64,000 nucleotides of DNA from Portulaca oleracea. Its lineage: Eukaryota; Streptophyta; Magnoliopsida; Caryophyllales; Portulacaceae. Of this stretch, positions 44,651-57,037 are shown in pieces (the first letter of the stretch is position 1; each line of letters opens with the position of its first letter). A program made the position numbers and the translations under genes. The stretch is from positions 51,603,195-51,667,194 of the forward strand of contig CM055872.1 of NCBI GenBank assembly GCA_029582165.1. Reading direction: 5' to 3'. The notes beneath the pieces are model-generated. The model was given only the letters and a program-made list of their open reading frames with translations. It ran no database searches and was not told the DNA's origin.

Positions 44651-47600
44651 ATGGCTAATTACCTTAAACTTGCAAAAACATTTCATGCATCACAAAACAA
44701 AGCTGAATATTTGTCATCACCAGCCTTACCAACTTCACCAAAATGTTGTCATGTTCAGATGAGTGACGACTCAACTGGGAGGCAATGCTCAAGGTCATTA
44801 ATGGCTTGTTTGGGGAGCCAAAAGCGAGTGAAAAACATAAAGGCAGCTAAAGTTGCCACTAGATCGGTGCCACCAACCTTTCCTGTCACAGATGATGAGA
44901 CTAATAATAATGTGATTACTCCTCTTTTCCCTCCTAAAACACCAAAACAACAGACAAACAATGATGGGGAAACACTCGCTGCATGGACAAGCATTAGGCA
45001 AGAAACATGGCAAGGAGAGCTTCAACTTCAAGGCCACATCCCCTTATGGCTGGTAATTTATATTCTATTATTTTTTTTATAAATAAAAAAATGACTAATG
45101 AGTCCTTATAATTTGATGTAATTATTTCAAGGGTCCTGTATTTTGATAAATAATTGTAGGGTGATATTATTTTTGCTGTAATTATTTCTGGGAACATTCC
45201 GATCCATTTTCCGACGAACAAAGAATTAGTTGCAGTGTTTATTGTTGATTAGGGTTATGTATCTTTGACCAACCCTAAATATCAAGGCCTAAATTGATAG
45301 CTGACTTCAATTAAAACAACTTTAAATACAAAAATCATTGTTTCGCACATCTTTAGATTGAAAAATTGGTCGGAATGTCCCCAATAAATAATTACCGCAA
45401 AGATAATGTCATCCTATAATAATTTATCAAAATATAGTGCCCTTAAAATAATTATATTTAAATATAGGACTTGTGAGTCGGTTTTATCTTTTTATATAGT
45501 TTATGGCTGCTAATATATAATCCTCCAAGTATGTAATGAAAATTATATTCATAATAATTTAAATATAACTTTTAAAATAATTTAAATAAAATTCAAAATA
45601 GTTAATATCTATATCAATTCAAAACACTTATTATCTTACTTCTATTTTCACAAATTAAACGTCTTTCTTTTAGTAGTCAAACTTTTTACACTACCTCTGT
45701 CGTAACAAAAATCATTTTTACACTACTTCTATGAGAAAAAAAATCATGATGTACTGCTCTCGATATTTCTTTTTTTTTTCTAAATTATTTGGTGACAGAA
45801 ATTGACTGAAATATATAGCCTACTGCCTATATGTGTGATTGAACATAAGGTAGAACTATAGTTTTTTTTTTTTTTTTTTTTTGAAAACAAGGTAGAACTA
45901 TAGTCTATAGAAGTTGATTATATATTATATGTAGGCAGATAATGCAACTGAATACACCATGATGAGACAAGCAGACAATATGCCTCCTTGATCACTGACT
46001 TTAAAGTTGATTATATATTATTACAATTTCCTGTGGAAATCATTCTAAAATATTACCAAACATCTTCATCATATTCTTACCCTCTCACTTTGGCTTTGGC
46101 ATAATTACATCCCTATAAACAACACACGAAAAAATAAAAATAAAATAAAAATGTACAGGGAAACGCAGAAAAGAAAACCCTTCTGTTTGGGGTTAATGTG
46201 CCTTTTACCAGATTAACTAGTCTCTCCTTCTCATATTATCTGTCATTTTAATTAATTTTTTTCTCATAATGTCGGTCACCTTACAATTTCAATAACACGT
46301 CAATTACTAATTTATCAAATTAACCTTATTAATACATCTTTTTCTTTAATTTTTTTCTTTTTTATTCACCTTTTTTGCGTTTCCAAGAATGCAATTTAAT
46401 ATAAATTGGAAGTTTTCTTGATTTTGTAAATTATGTCTTAAGTGATACATAATTTGGGAAGGAGAGAGACTTTCAAAGAAAATATTAAAATATAAATGCA
46501 TATGGGCAATATACACAAAAGGAAAACGCATAAAAAATAATTTGTTCTCAAGGATATTGGATTGTAATATACATATCATTGGAAGTAGAATTTAATATCT
46601 GACCTTTATTATTGAAAAATAGTATCCTTAACATTTATATCTAGGTGCAATTATTATACCAACAATGACTAAAAGTATGATGAATTGGTCTTCGTGCTAT
46701 TGTGGTAGGTGAAGGGAAAAAAATCGGTCCTAGCCCAGTAAGCACATTAACCTCGGGCTCCATTTTTCTCACTAAACCACCTTAAAAAACCACCCCCAAC
46801 CAGCTAGTGACTAAGGGGAGGGGATTCAGTTTCCGTGCTGATGTGACACACAACCAACCTATGTCTTGTAACGTGGGTTGGTGAGAAAAAGAGAGGGATT
46901 AATGATGTTACTAGACTGGGGGCGTTTTTTTCCATCCACCTGCAACGTTAGCACAGAGACCGGCTCATCACCCCCTTAGTCAATGTAGGTATAATAATCT
47001 CACTTAGGTATAAAATTCAGGGATATTGTTATGCGCCAAAAGTCAATATATTACCATCCAGAAATCCTTTTTCTAACCCTACTTTAATAATCAACAAATA
47101 TTTATTGTTCTGCCTATACTATATTTATAGAAATTTATGGTAGCTATTGTTATAAATTGTTTACTTATTATCATATGCATAGGAAGCGCTACATATAATC
47201 AACAGTATATATGTTCAGTTGATTTTGTCTATTCTTTCCCTGCTTTTTGTATAACCCTTGTGTTACTATTCTTGAAAATGAAGATATCAATGGCAATATA
47301 TGCTACTCAAAAACAGTGGAGTACCATATCAAAATAGCCCTTTTTCTTGTTGATTTCAAAGCATAATCGATCACTTACATGCCGTATCATTATTATTACA
47401 ATTATTACTATTACAACTACTACTTTTGCTATTCATATCATTATAATTGCCAGTTATTCCATTTAAAAACTACATGGGCACAAATGCATGTAATGATTTC
47501 GCAAAGGAATAAAGAAAGAAATTAATATATGAATGTTTGTTATTATGTGCAGCGGGGAACATATCTAAGAAATGGACCAGGGTTATGGCACATGGGAGAC

Positions 47601-49741
47601 TACCATTTTCGGCACCTCTTTGATGGGTATGCCACCCTCGTGAAGCTCCACTTTGAGGGTGGAAGAATCGTGGCCGCCCACCGCCAACTTGAATCCGATG
47701 CATATAAAGCCGCCAAAAATAAGGGAAAAATTTGTTACCGAGAATTTTCTGAAACCCCTAAACCAAATCATTTTTTGGCTTACATTGCTGACTTAGCTAC
47801 CCTTTTCTCTGGAGCATCCCTAACTGATAATGCTAACACAGGTATATTCCTCAACTTTTCATCTATCTTTATTCTTTGTCTTTACATGTTAATATAGAGT
47901 TGTTTGAATTTTGGACCCCCATGTATACGTTAATTTATGTTCTGAACCCTGTTGAATAAAATCGGACTTTAAAGTTTGTTGGCTGAAAAAAAATATGTTT
48001 GTCTTCCGTTTTTTGTTATTCTCATATTTAAATTTCTCTCACGATTGACGTCAAACTTAAGGACTAAGCTTAAAATTGATATTATAAATATTGTTTGGTG
48101 TAAACGTACGTATGTACAGGTGTGGTGAAGTTGGGTGATGGAAGGGTTGTTTGCCTAACAGAGACTCAAAAAGGGTCGATCATAATAGATCCCAACACAT
48201 TGGAAACGGTAGGAAAGTTGGAGTTCGAAGACCCATTTGGAGGGATGTTGCTACACTCTGCCCACCCAATTGTGACAGATAATGAATTACTTACCCTCAT
48301 CCCAGACTTGGTACACCCAGGTTACCTAGCCGTCAGGATGGAATCAGGCTCAAACCGACGTCGTATCATTGGAAGAGTCAACTGCCGTGGTGGACCCACT
48401 CCTGGTTGGGTCCACTCTTTTCCTGTCACACAAAATTACATCATTGTCCCTGAGATGCCCTTGCGATATTGTGTCCGGAATCTTCTAAGAGCTGAGCCCA
48501 CACCACTTTACAAGTTTGAGTGGCACCCTCACTCCAAAGCGTTTCTGCATGTCATGTGTAGAGTCAGTGGAAGCCTGGTATGATGAACTTAATTTAGAAG
48601 CATATACGTTGTCTTGGATCTTAATTGGAACGTAGACATACATTAACTGTGAATAAATGGTATAGGTAGCAACAGTAGAGGTACCATTGTTCCTGACATT
48701 CCATTTCATAAACGCATACGAAGAAAGAGATGAAGATGGGAATACAAGAGCGATAATAGCAGATTGTTGCGAGCACAATGCAGATACTGGTATCCTTGAC
48801 AAGCTTCGCCTAAATAACTTACGCTCATCAATGGGTCAAAATGTCCTTCCAAATGCCAGGTATATATAGCTATATATAGCTATAAATAACTATGCCTTGA
48901 TTAGGTAATAGTAAGTAATATATATGTGATGTAAACAGAGTGGGAAGGTTTGAAATACCAATGGATGGAAGGCCATACGGGAAGCTGGAGGAAGCAGTGG
49001 ACCCAGAAGAGCATGGAAGAGGGGTGGACATGTGCAGTATAAACCCTTCCTACCTTGGCAAACCTTATCGTTATGCCTATGCCTGTGGGGCTCGTCGTCC
49101 TTGCAACTTCCCCAACACCCTCACTAAGGTTAACTCATTACTCCAACTCTCTCTCAAACTTTAAATCAAATATTAACAGGTGTTTGGCTCAAAATAATTT
49201 GAAGCTAAGAACTGAGTGGCTCAAAATAATCTAAACTGACTTTTTGGTTAAGAATGTGCTAAATTTTTAACCTATTTAGGGCCCGTTCTTTTGTGCGTTG
49301 CGTTGCATTTGCATTTGCGTTGCGTTAAGTTGCGGTGGAAATAGTTAAAAAGTAATGGTAATTTGCGTTATGTTGCGGTAGGGTTGCAGTAAGTTGCGTT
49401 GCGTTTGGGTGCGTTAGCGCATAAAAGAACGGGACTTACTCTAACTAAACCAGAATTAAATTTCGACGTCGCAAAACTAACTTGGCACCTTTGAAAAGTT
49501 TGGATTTGATAGAAAATAATACAAACAGACTGAACCAGATATTAGTCCACTGCATCTTTGAAATTTTTAAAGGTGTCAAGTCAGTTTTATGATATAGGAA
49601 TTCAATTATGATTTAGTCAGAGTAAATATGTTAAAAGTTTGGCACATTTTCAGCCAAAAAGTCAGTTTAGATTATTTTTTGTCACTCACCTCTGATTTCG
49701 GATTATTTTGAGCCAAAAACCCAGTATTAATCAACATACAT

Positions 49742-49816
<75 letters not shown>

Positions 49817-51500
49817 AAAATTGGATTCTAATAATCCCTACTATTGCAAATTGGATGGCAATAATCCCTACTTTCAATTTGTATTCTGGTGGTCCAAAAA
49901 AATTAAAATTGTATTGTAGTGGTACCAAATTCATCAACACATTCTTTTTATTTTTTCATGCCTACTCCAAATTGTTTTTGTCTTTTTGGTTCCTGCCCCC
50001 AGATAGGTAATAAAGTGTAGTTACTAAAACATTTTTTAAATTATTTTTTTGAGATTCTGAGCAATTATTATGATTTTTTAAAAGGAATAAAATTGAAAAA
50101 ATCATAAAAAATTGAAAGAAAATTGAAAAAAATTGGGAGAAATGCTATAAATTCATTAAAAATCGTGGTAAAGTGTTATACAAAGTTTTGAATCAAATGC
50201 ATTACAAAATGTATGATATTTAGGGTATACTCTCGATTATGTCCCACTACAATACAATTTTTTTTTTTGGACCACCAGAATACAAATTAAAAGTAGAGAT
50301 TATTGTCATCCAATTTGCAAAAGTAGGGATTATTAGAATCCAATTTCCCACATATATATAAATATATGTCTATAATTAATTTTTAATTTTGGTGCTATGC
50401 ATTTCTTGTTTTATAGCTACTTTGTTGTAAATTTCTTGTGACTTTGAATAATCAAAAGAAAAATAGTTGATGTTTAACTTTTTAGTAGTATGATATTAAT
50501 TTCATATGATATAGGTAGGATTCATCTAATCTAATGAGGGAGATTCTGTTTTGCCTCATGCAGATAGATCTAGTTGAAAAGAAGGCCAAAAACTGGTATG
50601 AAGAGGGAGCTATCCCTTCTGAGCCATACTTCGTTCCAAGACCCGGTGCAACTCAAGAAGACGATGGTAATTAACTACCCATATGGCCATATACTACTCA
50701 TTCTGTCTTCTATAACTTTTACTAAAGTTGCATTTTTTTTTTAATGACGAAAATTAATTACTTCTCTTTTCTTCTTTTTTCTCAAGTGCTTCTTCAACAG
50801 AAAGACTAATGAGTTCAAGAATCAATCTACCAAAGAAAAACCAAAACAACACAGCACTAGCTTTTGACACAAAATAATTAAGCAAAATCCACCACTGTAG
50901 TTTCTGAGCCAACATTAAAACGAGTTGAATATGACTCGCTCGACAAAGGAAAATCTGGGTAAACACTCGAAGGAAAATTTGCATATTACTATACCCTCTT
51001 CAGATTTATGGTATTTATAAATTTACTACTTATATTTTTGAATAAATATTTATCCACCTTAAACTTTTGTACTAATATTTAGCTACTTTTCTGATAAGTT
51101 TAGTTTTTTCGGTATATGTATGAGATGTGATGAAATTTAATTGTTATAATTAACATCATTTCAGCAAAACGATTCATCACTATTGACACATTTCCTGGAA
51201 AAATTGCTAAATTCACCCGAAATGTAGGTAAATAAAATTGATCAAAGTCGTCTAATTAATTATTTATTTCTTACTTAAAGTATATATTTAGACTAGTCTT
51301 AGTTTTCTTATATTATAAATAAAAACAGTGTTATTAAGTGGGAAAATATTGCAGGCGTTGTGATTTCAATAGTAAGTGGGAAAAATGGAGAAGGATACGC
51401 AGTGGTGCTGGATGGGTCTACCTTTGAGGAGATTGCACGAGCCAAGTTCCCCTATGGCTTGCCTTATGGTTTGCATGGCTGCTGGATTCCCATGGACTGA
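44651..51500 (+). CDS. CCD8: Carotenoid cleavage dioxygenase 8 (seven exons)
   Basis: Exons are 44651-45052, 47553-47841, 48120-48577, 48666-48859, 48939-49128, 50564-50666 and 51355-51500. All junctions are GT-AG and the sum is 1782 nt, giving 593 residues. The N-terminus (residues 1 to about 100) is poorly conserved and Ser/Thr/Lys-rich, as a plastid transit peptide should be. The core starts at WTSIRQETWQGELQLQGHIP and continues RGTYLRNGPGLWH, SLTDNANTGVVKLGDGRVVC, NLLRAEPTPLYKFEWHP, DPEEHGRG and ending LPYGLHGCWIPMD, which are CCD8 hallmarks. The four iron-binding histidines are in place: H279 (SAHPIV), H329 (WVHSF), H396 (TFHFINAYEE) and H586 (LHGCW). In the family, CCD8 converts 9-cis-beta-apo-10'-carotenal to carlactone in plastids, after D27 and CCD7, on the route to strigolactones that restrain branching. 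Nothing is broken, so it is likely functional. Confidence 0.95.
45090..45480. mobile_element. Foldback MITE in CCD8 intron 1
   Basis: The left arm (AATGAGTCCTTATAATTTGA ... GATAAATAATTGTAGGGTGA) is mirrored on the right (TCATCCTATAATAATTTATC ... TATAGGACTTGTGAGTCGG), with arms of about 85 bp. The middle also pairs (CGGAATGTCCC with GGGAACATTCCG). No target duplication is certain. Confidence 0.65.
46635..47020. mobile_element. Foldback MITE in CCD8 intron 1, second
   Basis: The left arm ATATCTAGGTGCAATTATTA followed by TACCAACAATGACTAAAA is mirrored on the right by TTAGTCAATGTAGGTATAAT and AATCTCACTTAGGTATAA. Arms are about 80 bp. The centre contains further pairing around GGTTGGTGAGAAAAA and TTTTTCTCACTAAACC. 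Confidence 0.65.
47900..48090. mobile_element. Half-copy of foldback family 1 in CCD8 intron 2
   Basis: ATTTTGGACCCCCATGTATA through TTGACGTCAAACTTAAGGAC and AAAATTGATATTATAA matches the left arm of the family-1 elements at 25656, 34068 and 56188. The right arm is absent, so the copy is truncated about 30 bp upstream of the exon 3 acceptor. Confidence 0.65.
49190..49725. mobile_element. Foldback MITE in CCD8 intron 5
   Basis: The left arm GTTTGGCTCAAAATAATTTG ... TCTAAACTGACTTTTTGG is mirrored by CCAAAAAGTCAGTTTAGATT ... GGATTATTTTGAGCCAAAAA. A separate MITE is nested inside at 49279-49435. Confidence 0.7.
49279..49435. mobile_element. PIF/Harbinger (Tourist)-like MITE nested in the intron 5 foldback (157 bp)
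   Basis: The ends GGGCCCGTTCTTTTGTGCG and, inverted, GTCCCGTTCTTTTATGCG are flanked by the 3-bp repeat TTA (49276-49278 and 49436-49438). The interior is a play on GCGTTGCG words. The 3-bp TTA target is that of the PIF/Harbinger superfamily. Confidence 0.75.
49744..49814. repeat. (TA)n microsatellite in CCD8 intron 5
   Basis: A pure TA run of about 71 bp, directly abutting the next foldback element, which seems to have inserted into TA-rich DNA. Confidence 0.95.
49815..50352. mobile_element. Third foldback MITE in CCD8 intron 5
   Basis: The left arm GGAAAATTGGATTCTAATAA ... TTTGTATTCTGGTGGTCC is mirrored by GGACCACCAGAATACAAATT ... TTATTAGAATCCAATTTCCC. Arms are about 105 bp, with AT-rich DNA between. 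Confidence 0.75.
50667..51354. other. CCD8 intron 6
   Basis: AT-rich intron. I see no element or gene in it. The minus-strand frame at 50754-50984 is chance. Confidence 0.6.
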
Positions 51501-51524
51501 TTTTGCTCAATCACCTTCCCAAAA

Positions 51525-51530
51525 AATAAA
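51525..51530 (+). terminator. Polyadenylation signal candidate of CCD8
   Basis: AATAAA lies 25 bp after the CCD8 stop codon. Plant signals are loose, so the site actually used could be further downstream. The 3' flank to about 51950 holds nothing else. Confidence 0.45.
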
Positions 51531-51954
51531 ATTATAAAGAATATATATATTATGGGTGTTTTTTTTTGAAGTTTGTTGTTGTATTTCAAAATAGAAGAAC
51601 CACGTACTCCTACTTCTACACAAGTATATAAAAGAGATATACCTTACCCGAAAATTCAAGTATAATTAGGAACCTATGATAGGGGCTCCAAAACTCCTAT
51701 TATTTTCGAATTAGCAATCCAAGATAGGCGTCATTATTTCATCGTTTACTAGCCTATGTATATCTTTTGTATATATAAAATAAGTGTACATCATAAATAA
51801 CATATGTAATTTTGGTGCATAGGTGCGTATGCTTTTCTTTTTTCTTTTTTTTTTTCTTTGGGGAAAGGTAAGTTATAGGGAATTAGGCAACCCTTTTCTC
51901 AAAGTTTCTACCTCACTTATCTTCTAAAATAATGTAAGAGAGATCTCGACTTTT

Positions 51955-52518
51955 CTCTATTTTAGGCCTAAAAGATAGTGTAATTAATTTTCTAAGCCCT
52001 TGGTTTTCAATGTGAAATTTCAGGACATTGAAGTTTGTTGGCTAAATAAAATAAAATAAAAAAGGTCTGTGTCTCATTCTTTTTTTTTCTTTCCATGTTA
52101 ATTTGAATCTCTCTCCCGATTGGCGATAATCTTCATAACTATGTTTAAAATTGATATTGAAGCAATAATACACTTTACAATGGTCATCTTATCTATCATT
52201 CCCTTTGTAATAGCTCCATATTTGACCCTTGGATCTAAAGTACATTTTGGACTGCCCCCAAGGGTACTTAGGGGTTTAAGTAGCTCTAACATAAATAAGA
52301 GACGTAGATAATAACTTAAATATCAGTTTTAAGCTTAACTCTTAAGTTCAACGTCAATCGGGAGAGAAATTCAAACATGGGAACGAAAAGAATAATGAGA
52401 CACGGGCATTTTTTACTCAACCCACAAAATTTAAAGATCAAAAAAATAATATTTAAAACCAAATGTTCAGAAAATTAATCACCCTATCTTTTAAGGTCAA
52501 AAATGCAAAAAACCCGAG
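51955..52518. mobile_element. Foldback MITE, family 1 copy e
   Basis: The arms match other family-1 copies: TTTAGGCCTAAAAGATAGTG at left, and AAAATGCAAAAAACCCG at right. The central part contains TCTCTCCCGATTGGCG and its partner CGTCAATCGGGAGAGAAATT. An insertion or expansion around 52185-52240 makes the centre longer than usual. Confidence 0.7.
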
Positions 52519-54480
52519 AGATTTCTCAACACTGACATCCCAACAAACTAGATCACTTCTATAGGGAATAGCTTTGGCTAACCAATCGGTCCGTCTATTA
52601 ACTTCCCTAAAAACAAGATTGACAACACAAGAGTTAAAATTGTGCAAGAGAAATCTAATATCTTCCACCAACTTCAAAATCAACCACGGAACCCCACAAA
52701 CACCGCGAATAGCCTCAATTACAACCTTGTTGTCTCCTTCCACAACAATGTTAGAGAAGTCATGTGAAAAAGCTTCTCTTAAGGCATTTCTCATAGCAGT
52801 TGCTTTCGCCGCCAATGTATGACCCAGATTGAAGGATTGGCTAGCTAGTGATACAATGACCCCTCCAGTCGTGAACGACAAAAGCACGAATTTGGCCCAA
52901 TTGAAGTTGACTTTCACAACACCAATCGGAGGGGCACTCAAAGAAACACAATGAGAGATCGACTTTCTTCTTTGATCCTCTTGGTAAACTATAATCACTT
53001 GAAAAAGGGAATCCAGCTTATGCCAAATTCTCCTTTTAGCATTCGCTTTCTTGGCTCTAATGAGAACACCAGCAGGATTAGAATGAATGTGACAAAAGAC
53101 CAGCTCATTCCTATCCTTCCAAAAACTCCAAAGCAGGGAGACTAGGCGGTGGTCAAGTCAAGATGAACTGAAGTGCTTTTTTTACTTTAGATATGAAGTC
53201 AAGGACATTATGGCAAGAAAAAGAAAGGGAAGTAGAGAGCCAATTGTTAGCAATATCCATGTCCTAAACTTCTTTGGCCCAAGAGCAAGAAAGAAAAATA
53301 TGATCTTGATCTTGGATATTATCATTACAGGTTGGGCAAGAGGTATCAATAGAGATATCTCTCTCTTTGAAAGCGCCTTTTTTTGGTTGGGAGAGCTTGA
53401 TGGCATATAAGCCAAAGGAAAGTTTTGACCGTTAAATATTAAAATTGAATTTCCAAGGCGTTATAGATGTGGAGACTCTCTATGAGGTTGTGCAATTCAA
53501 TATTTTTTGGAGTTTATACTTATGGTTGCCAAAGGTAGCTTCATAACATATTTTGAGAGCATTCTTTTTTTTTTTTTTGTATTGTTAAGCTTCCTAGTAA
53601 TTCGAAACATTTTGGAGCCTATGAAACATGCAACCTAATATTTAGTTAAACGATGAGGTTCCTCGTAAGAATTCCAGAAGTATTGATACTTAAAGTGTGT
53701 CCCTTTGCATGGGGCCATTTGGGGATGCGTATCTAACAGGATATAGGAATGGTCAGAAATGATGAAAAGACCATTAGTAAGCTAGTAGTTTGATACAGGG
53801 ATTCCCAAGCCGAGTATATAACAACTCTGTCCAGTTTTTCGTGAATAAGAAGACCCTTTACAGATTTTCTTCCAAGTAAATTGCCTTTCGATTGAAACTG
53901 CATCTGAATAGTAGGTTTGAGTGTAGAAAGTTGTTTAGCCTTATGAAGTGATTTGATTTGGGGGGGGGGGGCGAGGGGAAGGCCCCCTAATTTATCTAAA
54001 GGGCATAAAAGCACATTAAAATCTCCCTTGAGACACCATGGAAGTGAGATAGAGCTAGCCACATCAAGCAACCTATTCCAAAAGGCATTTTGCCTCTTTC
54101 TTGGGCTGGGCCATAACAAGCCATGATAAGGAAACGGTTGTTCAAGACCTTATCAATGACCTCACAATGAATTTAATCTAGTGGTTGATAGAAGAACCTT
54201 GAGGTCAAGAGAGTGAGATTTCAAAAGGCACCAAATTACCCCCTCCCCCCAGAGTGATTGCATGGGGGAATAGAAAAAAAATATTGAAACCCAATCTAGG
54301 TAAAATTTTGTCAAGGTTAACCATAGTTTCAAGAAGAAAAGACAAGGTCGGGATTAATAGTATTACTTATAAAAGACATTTCATCTCGAAGATGGGCTTT
54401 CTTGGCCCCTTGGTCATTCCAACAAATTATTTTCATTTGTATTAGAGTCGAGAGGAAGAGGCTTTAACAGCTGATAAAGA
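52519..54480 (-). pseudogene. Internally deleted LINE relic (endonuclease, zinc ribbon, RNase H; no RT)
   Basis: In minus-strand order it holds an endonuclease (EEP) part at about 54480-53730, with LPWCLKGDFNVLLCPLDKLG and LLIHEKLDRVVIYSAWESLY. A zinc-ribbon part follows at about 53420-53210 (KKGAFKERDISIDTSCPTCN and DQDHIFLSCSWA, in shifted frames). Then comes RNase H at 52998-52453 (GVVKVNFNWAKF, NIVVEGDNKVVIEAIRGVCG, FREVNRRTDWLAK). The ~1.5-kb RT domain that should lie between endonuclease and zinc ribbon is missing. The RNase H part is the sister of 41187-41830. It is degenerate, with shifts and stops, and not functional. Confidence 0.75.
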
Positions 54481-54830
54481 GATGGCTTTGCGATAGTAAG
54501 ATAAAAGAAACTGAATTGGGAAAAGGGTCTCAATCTGTGAAGTTAACATAAGAGTAAAGATCACAAAAACTATAAATAAAGCAGGGGTGTGGCCTAAATG
54601 CCAAATATGATGAGAAACTGCAACAACCCTAGAATAACTGATCTTGAGATTAAAGTTAAACACTTCTTAACCCAAAGAATAGCACAGTGGATTAAAGAGA
54701 TCTGAGAGCATTACCGTCATCCATAATGAGGACTAGGCCCGCCAAACCAAACAAAACACCAACATGACACAAAACTCACCTCAACACTTAGCACCATACA
54801 AAACTGCAAGGTATAACTTACATTAATTTT

Positions 54831-55234
54831 TGGGTTTTTGGACATCAATAATACCAACTTTGGGGGTATTGGATATTAATAATACAAACTATTTTCTTGG
54901 ACACTAGCAGTACGAACTATTGACCTATTTTCTTCTAACAGTACACCGTCGAATTGTTATAGTTTTAAATCATTGAAAAGATGATGTGGCTCCATAATAT
55001 GTGACATGAAAGGCATGTTAGTGTCCACGTCAACATTTTCTACCCAACCTCTTACGTCCACATCACACATCATGGAGCCACGTCATCTTTCCGATAAGTT
55101 AAAACTATAACAACTCGATCGTGTACCATTGGAGGAAAATAGATCGATAGTTGGTACTACTAGTGTCCAAGAAAATAGTTTGTATTATTTGTTTCCAATA
55201 CTCCCAAAGTTGGTATTATTGACGTCCAATAATA
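54831..55234. mobile_element. Foldback MITE, family 2 copy a (404 bp)
   Basis: Its arms run GGACATCAATAATACCAACT at left and AGTTGGTATTATTGACGTCC at right. They extend inward through TTTTCTTGGACACTAGCAGT, mirrored by TAGTGTCCAAGAAAATAG. Flanks ATTAATTTT (54822-54830) and TTTAATTTT (55235-55243) are a 9-bp target duplication with one mismatch. The interior carries CACGTCATCTTTCC and its partner. It has the same length as the copy at 63076. Confidence 0.8.
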
Positions 55235-55243
55235 TTTAATTTT

Positions 55244-56178
55244 AACCATAAAATGTACCAACTAGACTCTTAGGACATCAAATTACAACACCAAAGAAGA
55301 AATTACAAATATTTCTTAAAGTCACATTTCACTAGTCCAAAGTATCACATAAGTTAGGAGTAGATGAAATAATTCCAGTAAAAGATGATCTTCTGATCCC
55401 CAAACCATCCTGACTTCTTACCAAAATTGGACTTAGAGACCGTAGGAGTTAGGAGCATCCAAGAGAAAACACAAAATATATTTTCACAAATGAGTCAAAA
55501 CTCAATACATATATTTTTGTACAGTCAAATAAATTTTAACAATTCATCTTATTTCGCACATTTCAATTCATTTTGCAAATAGAGAAAAAACAAATAAATA
55601 AATAAATAAATAAATAAAAATACATATTGCATGATTAATATTATCTGAGTGGTTCCCTTGCGATCATCAGACTTAGCTTTCATATGCGCATACCTAGACC
55701 AATGAGGAGGTCCAGACAAAGTTAACCGGTTGACACTAGCCAGTTTTGAAGTAAATGATGCACTTTGGCATAAATAAAGTTGAGTGGGACCATATTTATG
55801 TGACAAAACATGTAAAAACATTAAGTATTCATGTTAAATAACATTCACGCTTTAGTTGAACTAAAATAGTTGAGTTTAGGTAGGGTATAGGTAATATGCG
55901 TACCTTATTGCAAGTTGCAAATAAAATTACTTGATGACTTGGATGACTCGAGCGATGAGCAGTAACGACCTCACAAACTACACTTGGGATGAATAACAAA
56001 GACAAATTACTTTTGGAGCTATTGGAAGTGAAAAACTCTTTAAACTCTAAGTTTAAGTAAAAACTTTATGAATTAAAACTTCGGAAATTTCATATTTCAA
56101 AGCAACGAAATACATTATAAAATAACTTTTCGGAAAGCTAAAATTACAAACTACAACTTTTTAGTTGAAAGCTAAGGC
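55244..56178. other. Intergenic, no gene seen
   Basis: The sequence is AT-rich with an (AAAT)n run at 55591-55618. No domain or element is recognised. Confidence 0.45.
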
Positions 56179-56187
56179 TAAAAATGG

Positions 56188-56744
56188 GGGGTTATTTGCA
56201 TTTTAGACCTCGAAGTATAGGAGTATTTATTTTCTGGGCCCTTGATTTTCATATTTATTTTTGGGACCCTAAAGTTTATGGGTTGAATAAAAAAGGACCT
56301 TAAAGTTTGTAGGTTGAAAAGAAGACCCATGTACTGTTTTTCTTTTTCATTCCATATTTCAATTTATCTCCCGATTAGCACCAAACTTCAGGAGTAAGAT
56401 TAAAATTAATATTAAAGTTGTAATACACCTAGCTGTTTTATTCATACCGGAACTACTTAGACCATAGATACTTCAAGGTCTAATTAGTTTCGACATGAAT
56501 AAGAGAGGTGTATTATAGCTTCAATATCAGTCTTAACCTTACTCGTAAAGTTTGGCGCTAATCGGGAGATAAATTCAAATATGGAATAAAAAAAAACAAT
56601 ACACAGGTCTTCTTTTCAACTTACAAACTTTAATGTCCTTTTTTATTCAACCCATAAACTTTAGGGTCCCAAACATAAATATCAATATCAAGGGTCCAAA
56701 AAATAAATATCCTTGTACTTCGGGGTCCACAATGCAAAAAACCC
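56188..56744. mobile_element. Foldback MITE, family 1 copy f (557 bp, 9-bp target duplication)
   Basis: Flanked by TAAAAATGG at 56179-56187 and 56745-56753. The ends are GGGGTTATTTGCATTTTAGACC and, at right, GGTCCACAATGCAAAAAACC. The halves are long inverted repeats with a central palindrome around TTATTCATACCGGAACTA, as in copies a and c. Confidence 0.85.
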
Positions 56745-57037
56745 TAAAAATGGGTGTAAAGACTTGAAAAAAAAAAAAAAAGCAAACAAGGGGTTGGTCA
56801 TCCCGTAATTAAACTTTGAGAACGAAATTTTAGAGAGTCATAACTTAAAAACTAGATATTGTATGAACGTGTGCGAGCTGTCTATGGAAAGCGTGAAGCG
56901 TATTCTATAATTTTTACGTTGATCACAAACTTAAAAGACTCGGAAGGGCTCCAGAATATGGCTTGAAAATGACTCCTCAACTTGGAAATTTTGGTTTAAA
57001 CATGGTCGTGAGGTCGACTTTGATAGACCATAACTTT

